The notes: a model not told the origin generated them from the letters alone. 64,000 bases of DNA from Paenibacillus peoriae KCTC 3763 (GCF_000236805.1 NZ_AGFX01000048.1:62001-126000); one strand, 5' to 3'; positions 27,904 to 37,407 are shown, counted from the stretch's first letter. A program made the numbers and translations.

Positions 27904-28860
27904 ATGGGAAACATCTTAAGTTTACACCAGCTAACTGAAGAACAAACAAAGCAAGTTCGTGCAGCAGCTCCGGGCTACGAGTTGATCATTGGCAAAGCCC
28001 AAGAAGTAGGGGCTGAACAGATCCGGCAGGCCGAGGTTATTTTAGGCTGGTCCAAACATATTGCCGAGGGGACGCTGCATCCGGACAGCAAGCTGAAATG
28101 GATACAAACCTGGTCGGCGGGGATTGACAAGCTGCCGCTTACCGAGCTGGAAAAGCGCCATATTTTGCTTACGAATACAAGTGGTGTACATGCGATTCCG
28201 ATAACGGAGCAGATTTTCGGTATGCTGCTGTCGCATACACGTTATCTGCAGCAAGCAGCTCTCTTGCAGCGTCAGAAAACATGGCAGCCACCGGAAGGTC
28301 AACTGACGGAATTACGTGGTAAAACAATGTTGATAACAGGTGTCGGCGAAATTGGCCGTGAAACGGCTCGGCTTGCACAAGCCTTTGGCATGCGGGTGAT
28401 CGGGGTCCGGCGTTCCGGCAAGGAAGCACCCCATGTAGAGCACATGTACACCAACGAACAATTACACGATGCGTTGCGAGCTGCGGATATCGTGGTGAAC
28501 ATTTTGCCATTCACGGAGGAAACCCGTCACTTCTTTGACGAAAAAGCATTTGCAGCCATGCGTAAAGGAGCTTTCTTCATTAATGTAGGCCGTGGCGGCA
28601 CCGTTCATACAGATGCGCTTGTACGCTCACTGGAGCAACAGCATATTGCCTTTGCCGGACTGGACGTATTCGAGGAAGAACCGCTGCCTGCGTCGCATCC
28701 GCTATGGAGTATGGACCATGTTCTGATCACACCGCATATTGCAGGTGACACGGATCTGTATGCTGAACGTGCGGTAGATATTTTTGTTACCAACTTGGAA
28801 GCCTATGCTGCTAAGCAGGAACTGCCGCTGAATCTGGTAAACTACAAAACTCAGTATTAA
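27904..28860 (+). CDS. D-isomer-specific 2-hydroxyacid dehydrogenase
   Basis: A 318-residue NAD(P)-dependent dehydrogenase. The Rossmann fingerprint is GVGEIGRETARLAQAFGMRV (~146-165). The catalytic set is Arg230 (NVGRGG), Glu259 (VFEEEPLP) and His278 (TPHIAGD). Related enzymes reduce glyoxylate, hydroxypyruvate or similar 2-oxoacids; the substrate is not predictable here. GAGGAGG lies nine bases before the ATG. It is divergent from thpR and convergent with the methylase, with only ten bases to the latter and no clear terminator. Confidence 0.9.
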   Translation: MGNILSLHQLTEEQTKQVRAAAPGYELIIGKAQEVGAEQIRQAEVILGWSKHIAEGTLHPDSKLKWIQTWSAGIDKLPLTELEKRHILLTNTSGVHAIPITEQIFGMLLSHTRYLQQAALLQRQKTWQPPEGQLTELRGKTMLITGVGEIGRETARLAQAFGMRVIGVRRSGKEAPHVEHMYTNEQLHDALRAADIVVNILPFTEETRHFFDEKAFAAMRKGAFFINVGRGGTVHTDALVRSLEQQHIAFAGLDVFEEEPLPASHPLWSMDHVLITPHIAGDTDLYAERAVDIFVTNLEAYAAKQELPLNLVNYKTQY

Positions 28861-28869
28861 CAAAACCAA

Positions 28870-29856
28870 CTACTCGCAGACCCATATTTCCCGGCTCAAC
28901 CCGGTCTTGCGTATGCGGCATTGCTCCATAAGGGTCCAACCTGACTCGGATAGCAATGCTTCCATCGGCTCCGTGCTCACAACCACCGCCCGTGCGGCCA
29001 GACGTCTTAAGCTGCGCAGCATCTTCTTTTGTTCAGCAGCAGGGAGCACGGAGCACAGGTTATAGGGCATATCCAATATAGCCGCATCGTACGTACCGTC
29101 CACCATATTCATATCCCCGAGCTTTACCAGATCCTCTTCATATCCAAAATGACGTAAATTGACGCGCGCTCCGCGTACCGCCAACGGGTTGATATCATAA
29201 CCGCAAATATGTCTCCCCATGCTTAATGCTTCAATCATCACATTGCCCATGCCGCAGCACGGGTCCAGCAGCTTCAGTTCGTCTCCATCCGCCTCGTGCA
29301 CTGCTGCATGACGAACCGCCAAATTGACAAGCGCCCTGGCTACCAGCACCGGCAATCCCGTAGAATAATTCTGCGGTTTCTGACGGCGCTCCAGCCAGGA
29401 ACGATCGCTATATACGCATTGGCCCAGTAGCCACCGTTGTCCTGCCCTGATCACACCCAAAGTGATATCCGGTTCCTTCATTTGTGCCTTTCCCTGAATA
29501 CGTGCGCCAATCCGACGTTCTATCCCGCGCCGCTCGTCATAGTCGGCCTCATTGTCGCCTTCCTTGAGACACAATACCTTGAAGGTCTTTCCGTCTTCAA
29601 GCTGCAGCGTGGAAGCTGCTTCGCATAGCTCTTCCAGCGTACCTGCATCCACGGCTATATCCAGCCGAAGATGAATAAACGGGCTGGTCCCCGGCTCCAG
29701 CCGCCGCTCGGACAACAGAATGGAGCCATGCACAGGTGGCTGATCGAACAAGCATTTTAATTCCAAAAGGCATAGCTCTCGCTCTGTTTCATGGCACGCA
29801 TAGGTGTATATGTACCTTTGTATCGTTTCGTTCGTGTTCATTTCATGTTTGTTCAT
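28870..29856 (-). CDS. SAM-dependent RNA methylase (TRM11/UPF0020-like)
   Basis: A 328-residue protein from ATG 29856 (MNKHEMNTNETIQRYIY). The C-terminal Rossmann methyltransferase has motif I DPCCGMGNVMIEAL, HICGYDINPLAVRGARVNLR (motif II), and the catalytic D-M-P-Y (AAILDMPYNL), a variant of the N/D-P-P-Y motif of exocyclic-amine methylases. The N-terminal half would be the RNA-binding part. Likely target is guanine N2 in tRNA, by family analogy. The longer frame from 30012 runs antisense-frame through the oxidoreductase remnant, which argues for the shorter start. Confidence 0.78.
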   Translation of the reverse strand: MNKHEMNTNETIQRYIYTYACHETERELCLLELKCLFDQPPVHGSILLSERRLEPGTSPFIHLRLDIAVDAGTLEELCEAASTLQLEDGKTFKVLCLKEGDNEADYDERRGIERRIGARIQGKAQMKEPDITLGVIRAGQRWLLGQCVYSDRSWLERRQKPQNYSTGLPVLVARALVNLAVRHAAVHEADGDELKLLDPCCGMGNVMIEALSMGRHICGYDINPLAVRGARVNLRHFGYEEDLVKLGDMNMVDGTYDAAILDMPYNLCSVLPAAEQKKMLRSLRRLAARAVVVSTEPMEALLSESGWTLMEQCRIRKTGLSREIWVCE

Positions 29857-29869
29857 GTAAGATCTCTTT

Positions 29870-30070
29870 TCATTTAGAGTGACAGCTAGCATGTACGGCT
29901 TCCGTAATAAGTTGGTAGGAGTAAAGCCGTTGTTCATAATCGGGAATCGGTGTGACCAACAGGAACTCATCATTATCGTATTCAACCTGCAGGCTATACA
30001 AACGTTCGACAAGTTCCGATGGTGTTCCCACCAGCCAGTTTCTTCTACTTATATAGGGGTAAATGAAAGA
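29870..30070 (-). pseudogene. C-terminal remnant of a luciferase-like (LLM) flavin monooxygenase gene
   Basis: Directly after the TGA of the dGTPase-like gene, the frame reads on for about 66 codons to a TGA at 29870-29872. It contains NWLVGTPSELVERLYSLQ, then EYDNDEFLLVTPI, then RLYSYQLITEA. This is the usual end of LLM-class flavin-dependent oxidoreductases (G-T/S-P-E-x-V, D-E-F/L-x-x-V-T, R-x-x-S-Y-x-L-L/I-A/T-E-A). It has no start codon or upstream domain because the dGTPase gene occupies that place. A deletion or rearrangement joined the two. Confidence 0.72.
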
Positions 30071-31486
30071 TCAGTCCAGATCGTAAATGGAGCCTACCTT
30101 CAGACCATATAACTCATTATAGATTTTTTCAGCAAAAGCGTCGGTCATGCCAGCAATATAGTCTATGACCATATGCTCCCATGTCCAGATCGGTTTCGCC
30201 TTGGCCTGGTCGTGCTCATAGCGCTGGAGCCAGTCGGTCGGAATAATGGATTTTGACGTCTCAGGGTCCAGAAATGCCAGCCATAGCCGTCTAAGCATCC
30301 ATTCACTTCGTTTTTGCAGCCGCTGTACGCGCAGATCGCGAATCATCGTAACCCAGGCAAAGCTTTTCAACACACTCACCGTACGGAGCATATCCAAATC
30401 CTCGCTGCCATCCCGTACGAAGGTCACTTTTTTCCAATTCCCATCATCAATTACACCCAGGCTGCTGACAAACAAGCTGACCCAGTATGCCTTTACTTCA
30501 CGACGTGTGCGAGAATAATCGTGTTCACATATCGGCATCTTGCCATTCCATACCTTTAAAAATTCGCTCAACACTGCTGCTACCTTCTGCTCAATCTGAG
30601 TCAGCTGCCAGCCTTGCCAAAAGCTATCCTCCAACGTTGTAATTTTTTCTGTAATCAGACGTATCAAATACGGATCATATAAAAAATGCTCATGTACCTC
30701 AATCTTGCCTGCCTTAATCCCATCCTCCAGATCATGTGCGGAATAAGCAATATCATCACACAGGTCCATCAGCTGAGCTTCCAGCGTTTTTTTACCGTCC
30801 GGGATTCCCCAATCCTGACGAATGGAGCGAATGTATTCCCACTCATGCAGGTACATCCCTTTTTTATTCAAAATCCCCGGGTACGGGTACTTGTTAATCC
30901 CCAATAATACAGCGTCCGACAAATTCAGACCATCCACATTCTCGCGCTTCTCCAAAAACATAATCAGGCGAAAATTGTGCGCATTCCCTTCGAAATGCTC
31001 ATAGATTTGCCGCTCGTGCGCATATGCCTGCAGTCCCTGCTTGGACTCTGGCGTGAAGCCTCCCGCAGCGGCTATCTTTTCTACTTTCTGCTCAATGAAC
31101 TGATCCAAAATCCCGTCCAGCACCTCTTCGCCCTTATGCCCAAATGGTGGATGCCCAAAATCATGTGCAATCGACGCGCATTCCACCACCTCGGGGTCAA
31201 TGATCAGTCCGGCGTTATCCGCCTGCTCCAGCTCTACCTCAGGATGGCGGCGCAGCAAGCTGCGTGCTGCTTCACGCGCAATTTGTGCTACCTCCAGAGA
31301 ATGCGTCAGCCGTGTACGGTAATAGTCGCCCGTGCCTGCGCCAAATACCTGGGATTTGCCTTGCAGCCGACGGAAGGTCGGTGAATGGATTAATCGGGAG
31401 TAATCCCGTTCATACGCTGCCCGTGAAGCATCGCTTCGTGTCTGTTCGGCAAATTGCCGATGCTCTCTCTTGTTTTGCCATGTCAT
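30071..31486 (-). CDS. dgt: dGTPase-like HD-domain triphosphohydrolase
   Basis: A 471-residue HD hydrolase from ATG 31486 (MTWQNKREHRQF) with GGGAG eight bases upstream; GTG 31495 is too close to the site. The metal motif is RTRLTHSLEVAQIAREAAR and ASIAHDFGHPPFGHKGEEVL (H...HD), with another Asp in LCDDIAYSAHDLEDGI. The family cleaves dNTPs, chiefly dGTP, to the nucleoside and tripolyphosphate. The N-terminal YSRLIHSPTFRRLQGKSQVF is characteristic. Its 3' end abuts the oxidoreductase remnant. Confidence 0.9.
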   Translation of the reverse strand: MTWQNKREHRQFAEQTRSDASRAAYERDYSRLIHSPTFRRLQGKSQVFGAGTGDYYRTRLTHSLEVAQIAREAARSLLRRHPEVELEQADNAGLIIDPEVVECASIAHDFGHPPFGHKGEEVLDGILDQFIEQKVEKIAAAGGFTPESKQGLQAYAHERQIYEHFEGNAHNFRLIMFLEKRENVDGLNLSDAVLLGINKYPYPGILNKKGMYLHEWEYIRSIRQDWGIPDGKKTLEAQLMDLCDDIAYSAHDLEDGIKAGKIEVHEHFLYDPYLIRLITEKITTLEDSFWQGWQLTQIEQKVAAVLSEFLKVWNGKMPICEHDYSRTRREVKAYWVSLFVSSLGVIDDGNWKKVTFVRDGSEDLDMLRTVSVLKSFAWVTMIRDLRVQRLQKRSEWMLRRLWLAFLDPETSKSIIPTDWLQRYEHDQAKAKPIWTWEHMVIDYIAGMTDAFAEKIYNELYGLKVGSIYDLD

Positions 31487-31847
31487 AAAGCCCACTCCCT
31501 ACGTACTCAATTGGAGTGATTATACATTTTTTTCACGTCACAGGAAAGCTTACATGACTTTCATATAGAAGATTACAAGCTATAGTGGTATGAATCGAAG
31601 TACAATATACGTAAAATGTTATATGAAAAAGGTGTTCTCCAGCCATTGGATTCAGGCCAGGGAACACCTTCTTTCTTCTATTAAACATAGAAGTATATAA
31701 GCTATGCATGAAAAATTTACACGTGAAACGGAGTAGGCGAAATGATGCCGTACAAGCGAAGCGGTGGCGATGGGAACCATCATCCGACTGCGCAGTGGCG
31801 CTAAAAGTAACTTTTAAGTTCGGCGTATATACATCGCCATGTTTGCC
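31487..31847. other. Intergenic region between the transporter operon and dgt
   Basis: No gene. It holds the transporter terminator (31624-31671). Positions ~31725-31810 form a GC-richer block with short dyads (GATGATGG-type and TAAAAGTTACTTTTA) that looks like another dispersed intergenic element, followed by the end of the permease gene. The dgt promoter should be between 31490 and 31620 on the minus strand; TATAGT-like motifs are present but no clear pair. Confidence 0.4.
31624..31671 (-). terminator. Intrinsic terminator of the peptide transporter operon
   Basis: On the minus strand AAGGTGTTCCC pairs with GGAGAACACCTT and is followed by TTTTTC. The stem lies ~175 bases after the last permease gene. 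Confidence 0.8.
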
Positions 31848-32759
31848 CTAACGCTTTGCCCTTGGGTCAAGCACATCCCGCAGCCCGTCTCCCATCAGGT
31901 TAAAGCCTAATACGGTCAACATAATGGATATGCCCGGAAAAATAACCGTCCACGGTGCGTTCTGGATATATTGGCGCGAATCTGACAGCATTTTGCCCCA
32001 CTCCGGTTCAGGAGGTTGTGCACCCAAGCCAAGAAATCCAAGCGCTGCTGCTTCAATGATCGCCGTCCCGATCCCCAATGTTCCCTGTACAATAATGGGC
32101 GTCAGACTATTAGGCAAAATATAACGCAGTATAATTCGTGCATTGTTCGCCCCAAGCGCTCTGGCAGACGTAATATATTCCTCCGTTTTGACGCTGAGCA
32201 CCTTGGAGCGAACCAATCGTCCATATGTTGGCACGTTAACAATCGCAATGGCGTACAGCGCATTTTCCAGTGAAGGTCCTAGAATGGCTACAATGGCAAT
32301 CGCCAGCAAAATCCCCGGAAACGCCAGTAAAATGTCGAACAGCCGTGAAATAACCATATCCGCCCATTTCCCATAAAATCCCGCAATTAGGCCTAAAGCT
32401 GTCCCGACAATCATTGAACCAATAACGGACAGAAAGCCGACCCATAACGAAATTCGGGCTCCATACAGCGTACGGCTCAGCAAATCTCGACCGAGATCGT
32501 CCGTACCGAACCAATGCTCCGCCGAAGGAGGCTGCAAGCGGCTGACCAGGTTTTGCTCTTTATAATCAAAAGGAGCAATCCACGGCGCAATCAACGCAAT
32601 AATGACAAAAAAGACAATGACACACAGACCGACGAATGCCATCTTATTATGCTGAAATGCCCTCCATGCATCCCTCCAAGGGCCGGACACGACAGGCGAA
32701 TGTGTCAATATCGTGCGTGTCGTCGATATGTTGTTGGGTTCCATTGAAAATTGTGACAT
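31848..32759 (-). CDS. dppC: Oligo/dipeptide ABC transporter permease (DppC/OppC family)
   Basis: A 303-residue inner-membrane permease. The cytoplasmic N-terminus leads into one helix (MAFVGLCVIVFFVIIALIAPWI) [first 20 shown in part], then WFGTDDLGRDLLSRTLYGAR, the DppC family signature. The EAA loop that contacts the ATPase is EYITSARALGANNARIILRY. It ends in the typical GDGLRDVLDPRAKR. It forms the channel with the DppB-type protein encoded upstream. No ATPase gene is in the operon, so ATPases must come from elsewhere. Confidence 0.93.
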   Translation of the reverse strand: MSQFSMEPNNISTTRTILTHSPVVSGPWRDAWRAFQHNKMAFVGLCVIVFFVIIALIAPWIAPFDYKEQNLVSRLQPPSAEHWFGTDDLGRDLLSRTLYGARISLWVGFLSVIGSMIVGTALGLIAGFYGKWADMVISRLFDILLAFPGILLAIAIVAILGPSLENALYAIAIVNVPTYGRLVRSKVLSVKTEEYITSARALGANNARIILRYILPNSLTPIIVQGTLGIGTAIIEAAALGFLGLGAQPPEPEWGKMLSDSRQYIQNAPWTVIFPGISIMLTVLGFNLMGDGLRDVLDPRAKR

Positions 32760-32794
32760 CGGACAAGCTCCCCCTTGAGCAATTGACGACTTGA

Positions 32795-33799
32795 TTACTG
32801 ATAATGGATACGTCGGTCAAGAACCGCGTACAGCAAATCGACAATCAGATTGATGATAACGAACAGGAACGCAATGATCAAAATTCCGCTTTGAATGACC
32901 GGATAATCACGCGAGCTGATCGCTTCAAAGATGTACCGTCCGATGCCGGGCCATGCAAAAATGGTTTCCGTCAGCACCGCGCCGCCCAGCAGCGAGCCGG
33001 TTTGAAGACCGATGACGGTAAGCACGGGAATGGCGGCATTTTTAAGCGCATGCTTGTACACCACTTGAAAAGATGCCAGCCCTTTCGCCCGAGCTGTACG
33101 AATATAGTCCGCATCCATAACCTCCAGCATGCTGGAACGGGTTATACGTGCAATGACCGCCATCGGAATGGTTCCCAGTGCGATGCTCGGCAGAATCAAA
33201 TGCTTGATGACGGTCCAAACCTGTTCCATACGGCCCCCTATGATCGCATCAATAATCGCCAGATGTGTCACGGCCTCTACCGGATCACGGGAATTCATGC
33301 GTCCGATGGAAGGAAGCCAGTGCAGCTTATTTGCAAATATCCACTGCTCCATCAAGCCCAGCCAAAAAATCGGCATCGACACCCCGACAAGCGCTATGAC
33401 CATGCTGACATAGTCGAACCAGGAATTTCGTTTCCAGGCACTCACGATGCCCGCGTTCATCCCGACCACAACGGCGAAAAACATACTCGCTACCGTCAGC
33501 TCCAGCGTGGCCGCCAGATAAGGCACCATTTCCCGGGCAATCGGCTGTCTGGTGCGGATGGAATCGCCCAAATCTCCATGTGCCAGCTCGCCCAGATAGG
33601 TTCCATATTGCTGTAGCCATGGCTTATCCAGTCCCAGTTGCTCGCGTAGCGCCTGTTTGGACTGTTCTGTGGCCTTGTCTCCCAGTATGGTTTCCGCAGG
33701 GTCGCCCGGAATAGCATGAATGATCGAAAACACGATGAGTGTCATGCCTAGTAATACAGGAATCAATACGGCCAATCTTTTAAAAAAATATGCGTTCAT
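32795..33799 (-). CDS. dppB: Oligo/dipeptide ABC transporter permease (DppB/OppB family)
   Basis: A 334-residue permease from ATG 33799 with AGGCGG ten bases upstream; a TTG two codons earlier is less likely. Family marks are the N-terminal helix followed by IHAIPGDPAETILG, RTQPIAREMVPYLAATLEL, and the EAA loop DADYIRTARAKGLASFQVVY. The C-terminus ends in the usual LIVDLLYAVLDRRIHY. It pairs with the DppC-type protein to translocate peptides or related solutes delivered by the lipoprotein encoded upstream. Confidence 0.93.
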   Translation of the reverse strand: MNAYFFKRLAVLIPVLLGMTLIVFSIIHAIPGDPAETILGDKATEQSKQALREQLGLDKPWLQQYGTYLGELAHGDLGDSIRTRQPIAREMVPYLAATLELTVASMFFAVVVGMNAGIVSAWKRNSWFDYVSMVIALVGVSMPIFWLGLMEQWIFANKLHWLPSIGRMNSRDPVEAVTHLAIIDAIIGGRMEQVWTVIKHLILPSIALGTIPMAVIARITRSSMLEVMDADYIRTARAKGLASFQVVYKHALKNAAIPVLTVIGLQTGSLLGGAVLTETIFAWPGIGRYIFEAISSRDYPVIQSGILIIAFLFVIINLIVDLLYAVLDRRIHYQ

Positions 33800-33828
33800 A
33801 TCCAATTCACCGCCTGCTTGCGTTTGCG

Positions 33829-35484
33829 CTATTCAAAATAAATATTACCGAACGACTCAGTCCCTGTTGGAGAAGGGACATAGCCTTTAAGGGTTGTTTT
33901 TCCTGCCATCACAGGTGTTGTGTGTACCAAAGGAATCCAAGGCGCATCCTTTTTGATGATTTCCTGTGCTTGCTTATACAGCTCAGTACGTTTGTCCTGA
34001 TCGATTTCCGTTTGAGCTTTTACCAAAATTTTGTGCAGCTCCTCATTCACATAAAAGCTGCGGTTATTGCCTGGAATCGTATCCTTGTCCAGCAGTGTGT
34101 ACAAGAAGTTATCCGGGTCGCCATTGTCCCCGTTCCATCCGAGCATATACAAATCGTCCTTCTCTCCCCCTTTAAGATCATCCAGATACGTAGCCCATTC
34201 CGGGGATTGAATGTTTACTTTGACACCAATTTTTTCAAAATCAGCCTGAATGGCCTCTGCCACCTTTTTGCCGTCAGGCATATACAGACGTGATACAGGC
34301 ATGGCATAGAAGGTTAACGGCTCAGGAAGTCCATTAGGAAAACCCGCTTCCGCCAGCAAAGATTTAGCCTTTTCCAAATCATAGGCATAATCCTGAATAC
34401 TATCGTTATATCCCCATAACGTAGGCGGCATCGGATTGACCGCAGGCTTGGCCTGTCCGGCAAACAATGCAGCAATAATAGCCTGCTTGTTCACCGCATG
34501 GTTCAGCGCCTGCCGTACCTTGGGATTATCGAATGTCTTTTTCTTCAAGTTAAAACCAATGTACGCCACGTTAAAGGATGGACGTTCAATTTTCACTAAC
34601 TCACCGTTACCTTCCAGTTGCTTCACATCATCCGGATTCATATCGTCCATCAGATCAATTTCCCCGTTTTGCAAAGCATTAAAGCGCGCGGTATTGTCGG
34701 GTATAGAGCGAACAATGACCTTAGCCAGCTTCGGCTGCCCCTCTTTCCAATAGGTTGGGTTTTTCTCCAGTGTGATGGAGTCATTCCGTTTCCATTCCTT
34801 AAATACAAACGGCCCTGTACCGACCGGATTGCTTTTGAAATCAGCCTTTTTCTCCTGAACGGCCTTAGGGCTGGCGATCCCAAAGGAAGTCATAGCCAAA
34901 TTTTGCAGAAAAGGAGCCTGCGGCTTACTCAGTGTAAATTGAACGGTGTTGGCATCAACTGCCTTGATCGATTTGATCACACGGCTATCCTCGGAACCAA
35001 ACATGGAATCATAGTAGTCAAATGAGTCTCCCTCATATTTATACGGACTTTTGGGATCAGCCCAGCGCTCAAAATTGAAAACAACCGCTTCCGCATTAAA
35101 GTCAGTTCCGTCATGAAATTTTACGCCCTGACGCAGCTTGAACGTATATATTAAACCGTCTGGTGATACTTCCCAGCTCTCTGCCAATCCTGGCTGTACA
35201 ATCGTTGTGCCATCCTTGTACTCTAACAGGGAGTCAAATACTTGATGCCCGATTTTAAGGGATTCGCCATCTGTCACAATGGAGGGGTCCAGCGCCACGG
35301 AGTCTCCTCCGCGCCCATAAATTAGCGTATCCTGCACACCTTCTCCCGCTCCGCCTGACGGTTGTCCCGCCTCTGGTTTCGCTCCTTCACCAGATCCTCC
35401 ACAGCCGGAAAGCGCCAAAACAACTCCCAGCGCAAGCACCAGCAGTACGGTCCAGATTTTGTGTTTTGCGTACTTTTTGCTCAT
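33829..35484 (-). CDS. Peptide-binding lipoprotein of an ABC transporter (SBP family 5)
   Basis: A 551-residue extracellular binding protein. From ATG 35484 (GGGG eight bases upstream) the signal peptide runs to the lipobox LALSGC, with Cys28 as the lipidated residue, followed by a Gly/Glu-rich linker. The SBP_bac_5 core is seen in YTFKLRQGVKFHDGTDFNAE and VRQALNHAVNKQAI. It should capture di- or oligopeptides or similar solutes and deliver them to the permease pair. First gene of the three-gene operon. Ligand not predictable from sequence. Confidence 0.92.
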   Translation of the reverse strand: MSKKYAKHKIWTVLLVLALGVVLALSGCGGSGEGAKPEAGQPSGGAGEGVQDTLIYGRGGDSVALDPSIVTDGESLKIGHQVFDSLLEYKDGTTIVQPGLAESWEVSPDGLIYTFKLRQGVKFHDGTDFNAEAVVFNFERWADPKSPYKYEGDSFDYYDSMFGSEDSRVIKSIKAVDANTVQFTLSKPQAPFLQNLAMTSFGIASPKAVQEKKADFKSNPVGTGPFVFKEWKRNDSITLEKNPTYWKEGQPKLAKVIVRSIPDNTARFNALQNGEIDLMDDMNPDDVKQLEGNGELVKIERPSFNVAYIGFNLKKKTFDNPKVRQALNHAVNKQAIIAALFAGQAKPAVNPMPPTLWGYNDSIQDYAYDLEKAKSLLAEAGFPNGLPEPLTFYAMPVSRLYMPDGKKVAEAIQADFEKIGVKVNIQSPEWATYLDDLKGGEKDDLYMLGWNGDNGDPDNFLYTLLDKDTIPGNNRSFYVNEELHKILVKAQTEIDQDKRTELYKQAQEIIKKDAPWIPLVHTTPVMAGKTTLKGYVPSPTGTESFGNIYFE

Positions 35485-35932
35485 GCAGCAATCCCCTTTC
35501 ACACCTTATATATTGTTAATTCGTTAATACTGGATGGAAGCCGATCCTGTGGGCTGGCATGACAAGCTTGTCCTCAAGCTGTAGTCCCAAGTTCCGAGTT
35601 CATCAAAAGGTGTAATAGCAGGGCAGGTATGTAGATTCTATGGACAGGCTTTTTTGGGGAAATACGGGTATAGAAACTTTCCTAATCTAGTAGTTGAGTG
35701 CATTTGAGTATAATCAGAAGATGTAATTAAAACGAAGTGGAGTATGTTAGCTCGTGGTGAAAGTGTGACATATACTCACAAGCAGTGAATATTATGTTCG
35801 AACAAAGTTGATTAATGGATACTTTACTATAAAATCTGGAAGCAGACAAGGGTATTTCTCATACATTTTGATATATTTTTATACATCATGTTAATTAATA
35901 TTACAAACAATCTTACCACAAGCATATTAAAT

Positions 35933-35973
35933 AAATGCTCCTGCTCGTGATCCTCATTTTCCAGCAGGAGCAT
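35933..35973 (-). terminator. Hairpin terminator after a possible gene remnant
   Basis: ATGCTCCTGCT and its complement (AGCAGGAGCAT) form an 11-bp stem; the minus-strand 3' side continues TTATTTAATAT. It suggests that a transcribed minus-strand unit once ended or still ends here. Confidence 0.65.
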
Positions 35974-36249
35974 GACTTTAGTTCAAAAATGTATCCAGCA
36001 CCAAACCTACTGCGGCGGCTTGACTCGTTTAACGATGGAGTAATAATCACCAGGCACGATATGGGTGAACATATTCCCCTTACAATATAAGTCCCATCCT
36101 TTATATCCCAATCTCCAGGTATGTTCTGAAATAAACAAACATACAGGTGCTCTGACAGCTTGATCCGGTTAGTAGACATGCTGCATTTTAATCCAGTGAG
36201 ATATGTATGTTCAATTTAGCCAAGAGGACATTGAATTTCTTTTTGAATA

Positions 36250-36283
36250 AGGGCAGGCGGTTGCCTTGAACCGCCTGTCTATT
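36250..36283 (-). terminator. Probable terminator of the tailocin operon
   Basis: GACAGGCGGTT and AACCGCCTGC form a strong stem with a CAAGGC-type loop; the minus strand continues CCTTATTCAAAAAG. T run is weak, so efficiency is uncertain. It lies ~70 bases beyond the lysozyme stop. Confidence 0.6.
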
Positions 36284-36351
36284 TAGATTATAGGCGCAAT
36301 GGCTTGGCTCACATAAAAATAACTCTTTCTGAGTATAAGATTCGCAAAAGA

Positions 36352-37317
36352 TCATTTGTTTGTTTTAAATACACCCAGACGGTTCAGCACGACCAACAAA
36401 CGATAAAAATCGTAGCTGCTTGGCAGCTTCGCATCCACAATCGGGCTTGCCGGATTAAATGCCACGGCGGCAGCCGTTGCTTCCTTCGCCCAGGTCGGTA
36501 CAGGCATAGCCTGACGAGCCTCCAGTTCAGCCACTCGCTGGTCTACTTTTTTTATATATGCACTCTGTTCATTCAATGTCTGTTTGAGCACATCCTTGCT
36601 ATTTTCAAGCGCGGCGACCTGCTGCTGCAAGGCCATAAATGCCGCTTTTTCCTCTGCTGTCATCGGCTCATCCTCCTCTTCTCCTGCAAATGCCTGACGT
36701 AGCTCGGCTTCTGTGCCGGCATATACATTCAGATCAACAGGTCCTTGAATTCCATCAACCCGTCCGCTATCGCTGTATTGCCATAAATCCCAGCGCTTCC
36801 ATGCCGCAGTATCACTGGGCACACGCGTGCTATACCGTGCGATCCACAGCTTATAGCTACCCAATGGAGCTTTAAAATGGGCAGCAAAGGCATTGCCCGT
36901 ATATACCATCGGCTTGCGCCCGCTCACCCGTTCAAACTCCGTTAAAAATGCGAGCGCGACCTCGTGAATCACGGCTGAGCTAAGCCCACCCGGATTGTTT
37001 TCATAATCCATCACCGCTGGAAAATCCAGCGTTTTTGCGCCGCCCACCTGATCCAGCACCTCAGCGAAATGCCTTGCTTCCGCTTTTGCTGCGTTGACAC
37101 TGGTCGCATCTACAAAATGGTAAGCTCCCAGCAGAATCCCGGCTGCTCTCGCTCCTTTTGCATTCGTGATAAATGTCGGATCGACGTAGCGCTGTCCTTG
37201 ACTCGCTTTAATAAATGCAAACGATTTGCCATCAGCACGTACACGTTTCCAATCAATCGTTCCCTGGTAACGGGACACATCAATGCCTTCGGCAGCGTTA
37301 GGGCTGCGATTTTGCAT
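36352..37317 (-). CDS. GH25 muramidase (tailocin endolysin) with C-terminal coiled coil
   Basis: A 321-residue lysozyme. The GH25 barrel (~10-210) starts EGIDVSRYQGTIDWKRV, has FAFIKASQGQRYVDPTF, the catalytic D-x-E in AVMDYENN, and YSDSGRVDGIQGPVDLN at the end. Residues ~215-285 are a heptad-like coiled coil (LQQQVAALENSKDVLKQTL). No signal peptide, so it needs the holin encoded just upstream. It would cut the glycan backbone of peptidoglycan to release the particles. Last gene of the tail operon. Confidence 0.92.
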   Translation of the reverse strand: MQNRSPNAAEGIDVSRYQGTIDWKRVRADGKSFAFIKASQGQRYVDPTFITNAKGARAAGILLGAYHFVDATSVNAAKAEARHFAEVLDQVGGAKTLDFPAVMDYENNPGGLSSAVIHEVALAFLTEFERVSGRKPMVYTGNAFAAHFKAPLGSYKLWIARYSTRVPSDTAAWKRWDLWQYSDSGRVDGIQGPVDLNVYAGTEAELRQAFAGEEEDEPMTAEEKAAFMALQQQVAALENSKDVLKQTLNEQSAYIKKVDQRVAELEARQAMPVPTWAKEATAAAVAFNPASPIVDAKLPSSYDFYRLLVVLNRLGVFKTNK

Positions 37318-37407
37318 AAGGCATCCCTCCTTATCTATTTGTGATCTTATATCCCAACGATGTCTTGGTTATCCATATGCTTGGACCACTGAAACGGTCC
37401 GGGCTTT

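Larger units (their letters stand above)
35485..36351. other. Intergenic region between transporter operon and tailocin locus
   Basis: About 870 bases. 35485-35900 is AT-rich, with a TATATAA-type -10 on the minus strand near 35508 for the transporter operon and nothing else clear. At 36000-36150 the minus strand has a stop-bounded open stretch of ~50 codons (…TWRLGYKGWDLYCKGN…IVPGDYYSIVKRVKPPQ) that reads like protein but has no good start or ribosome binding site; it may be a gene remnant. It is followed by the hairpin at 35933-35973. The hairpin at 36250-36283 closes the tailocin operon. Confidence 0.45.

Noticed and set aside
35913-36179. Minus-strand ORF of 88 codons downstream of the tailocin operon
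   Set aside because: It overlaps the hairpin, has a Cys-rich implausible end and no ribosome binding site; another frame of the same stretch looks more protein-like and is noted as a possible remnant.
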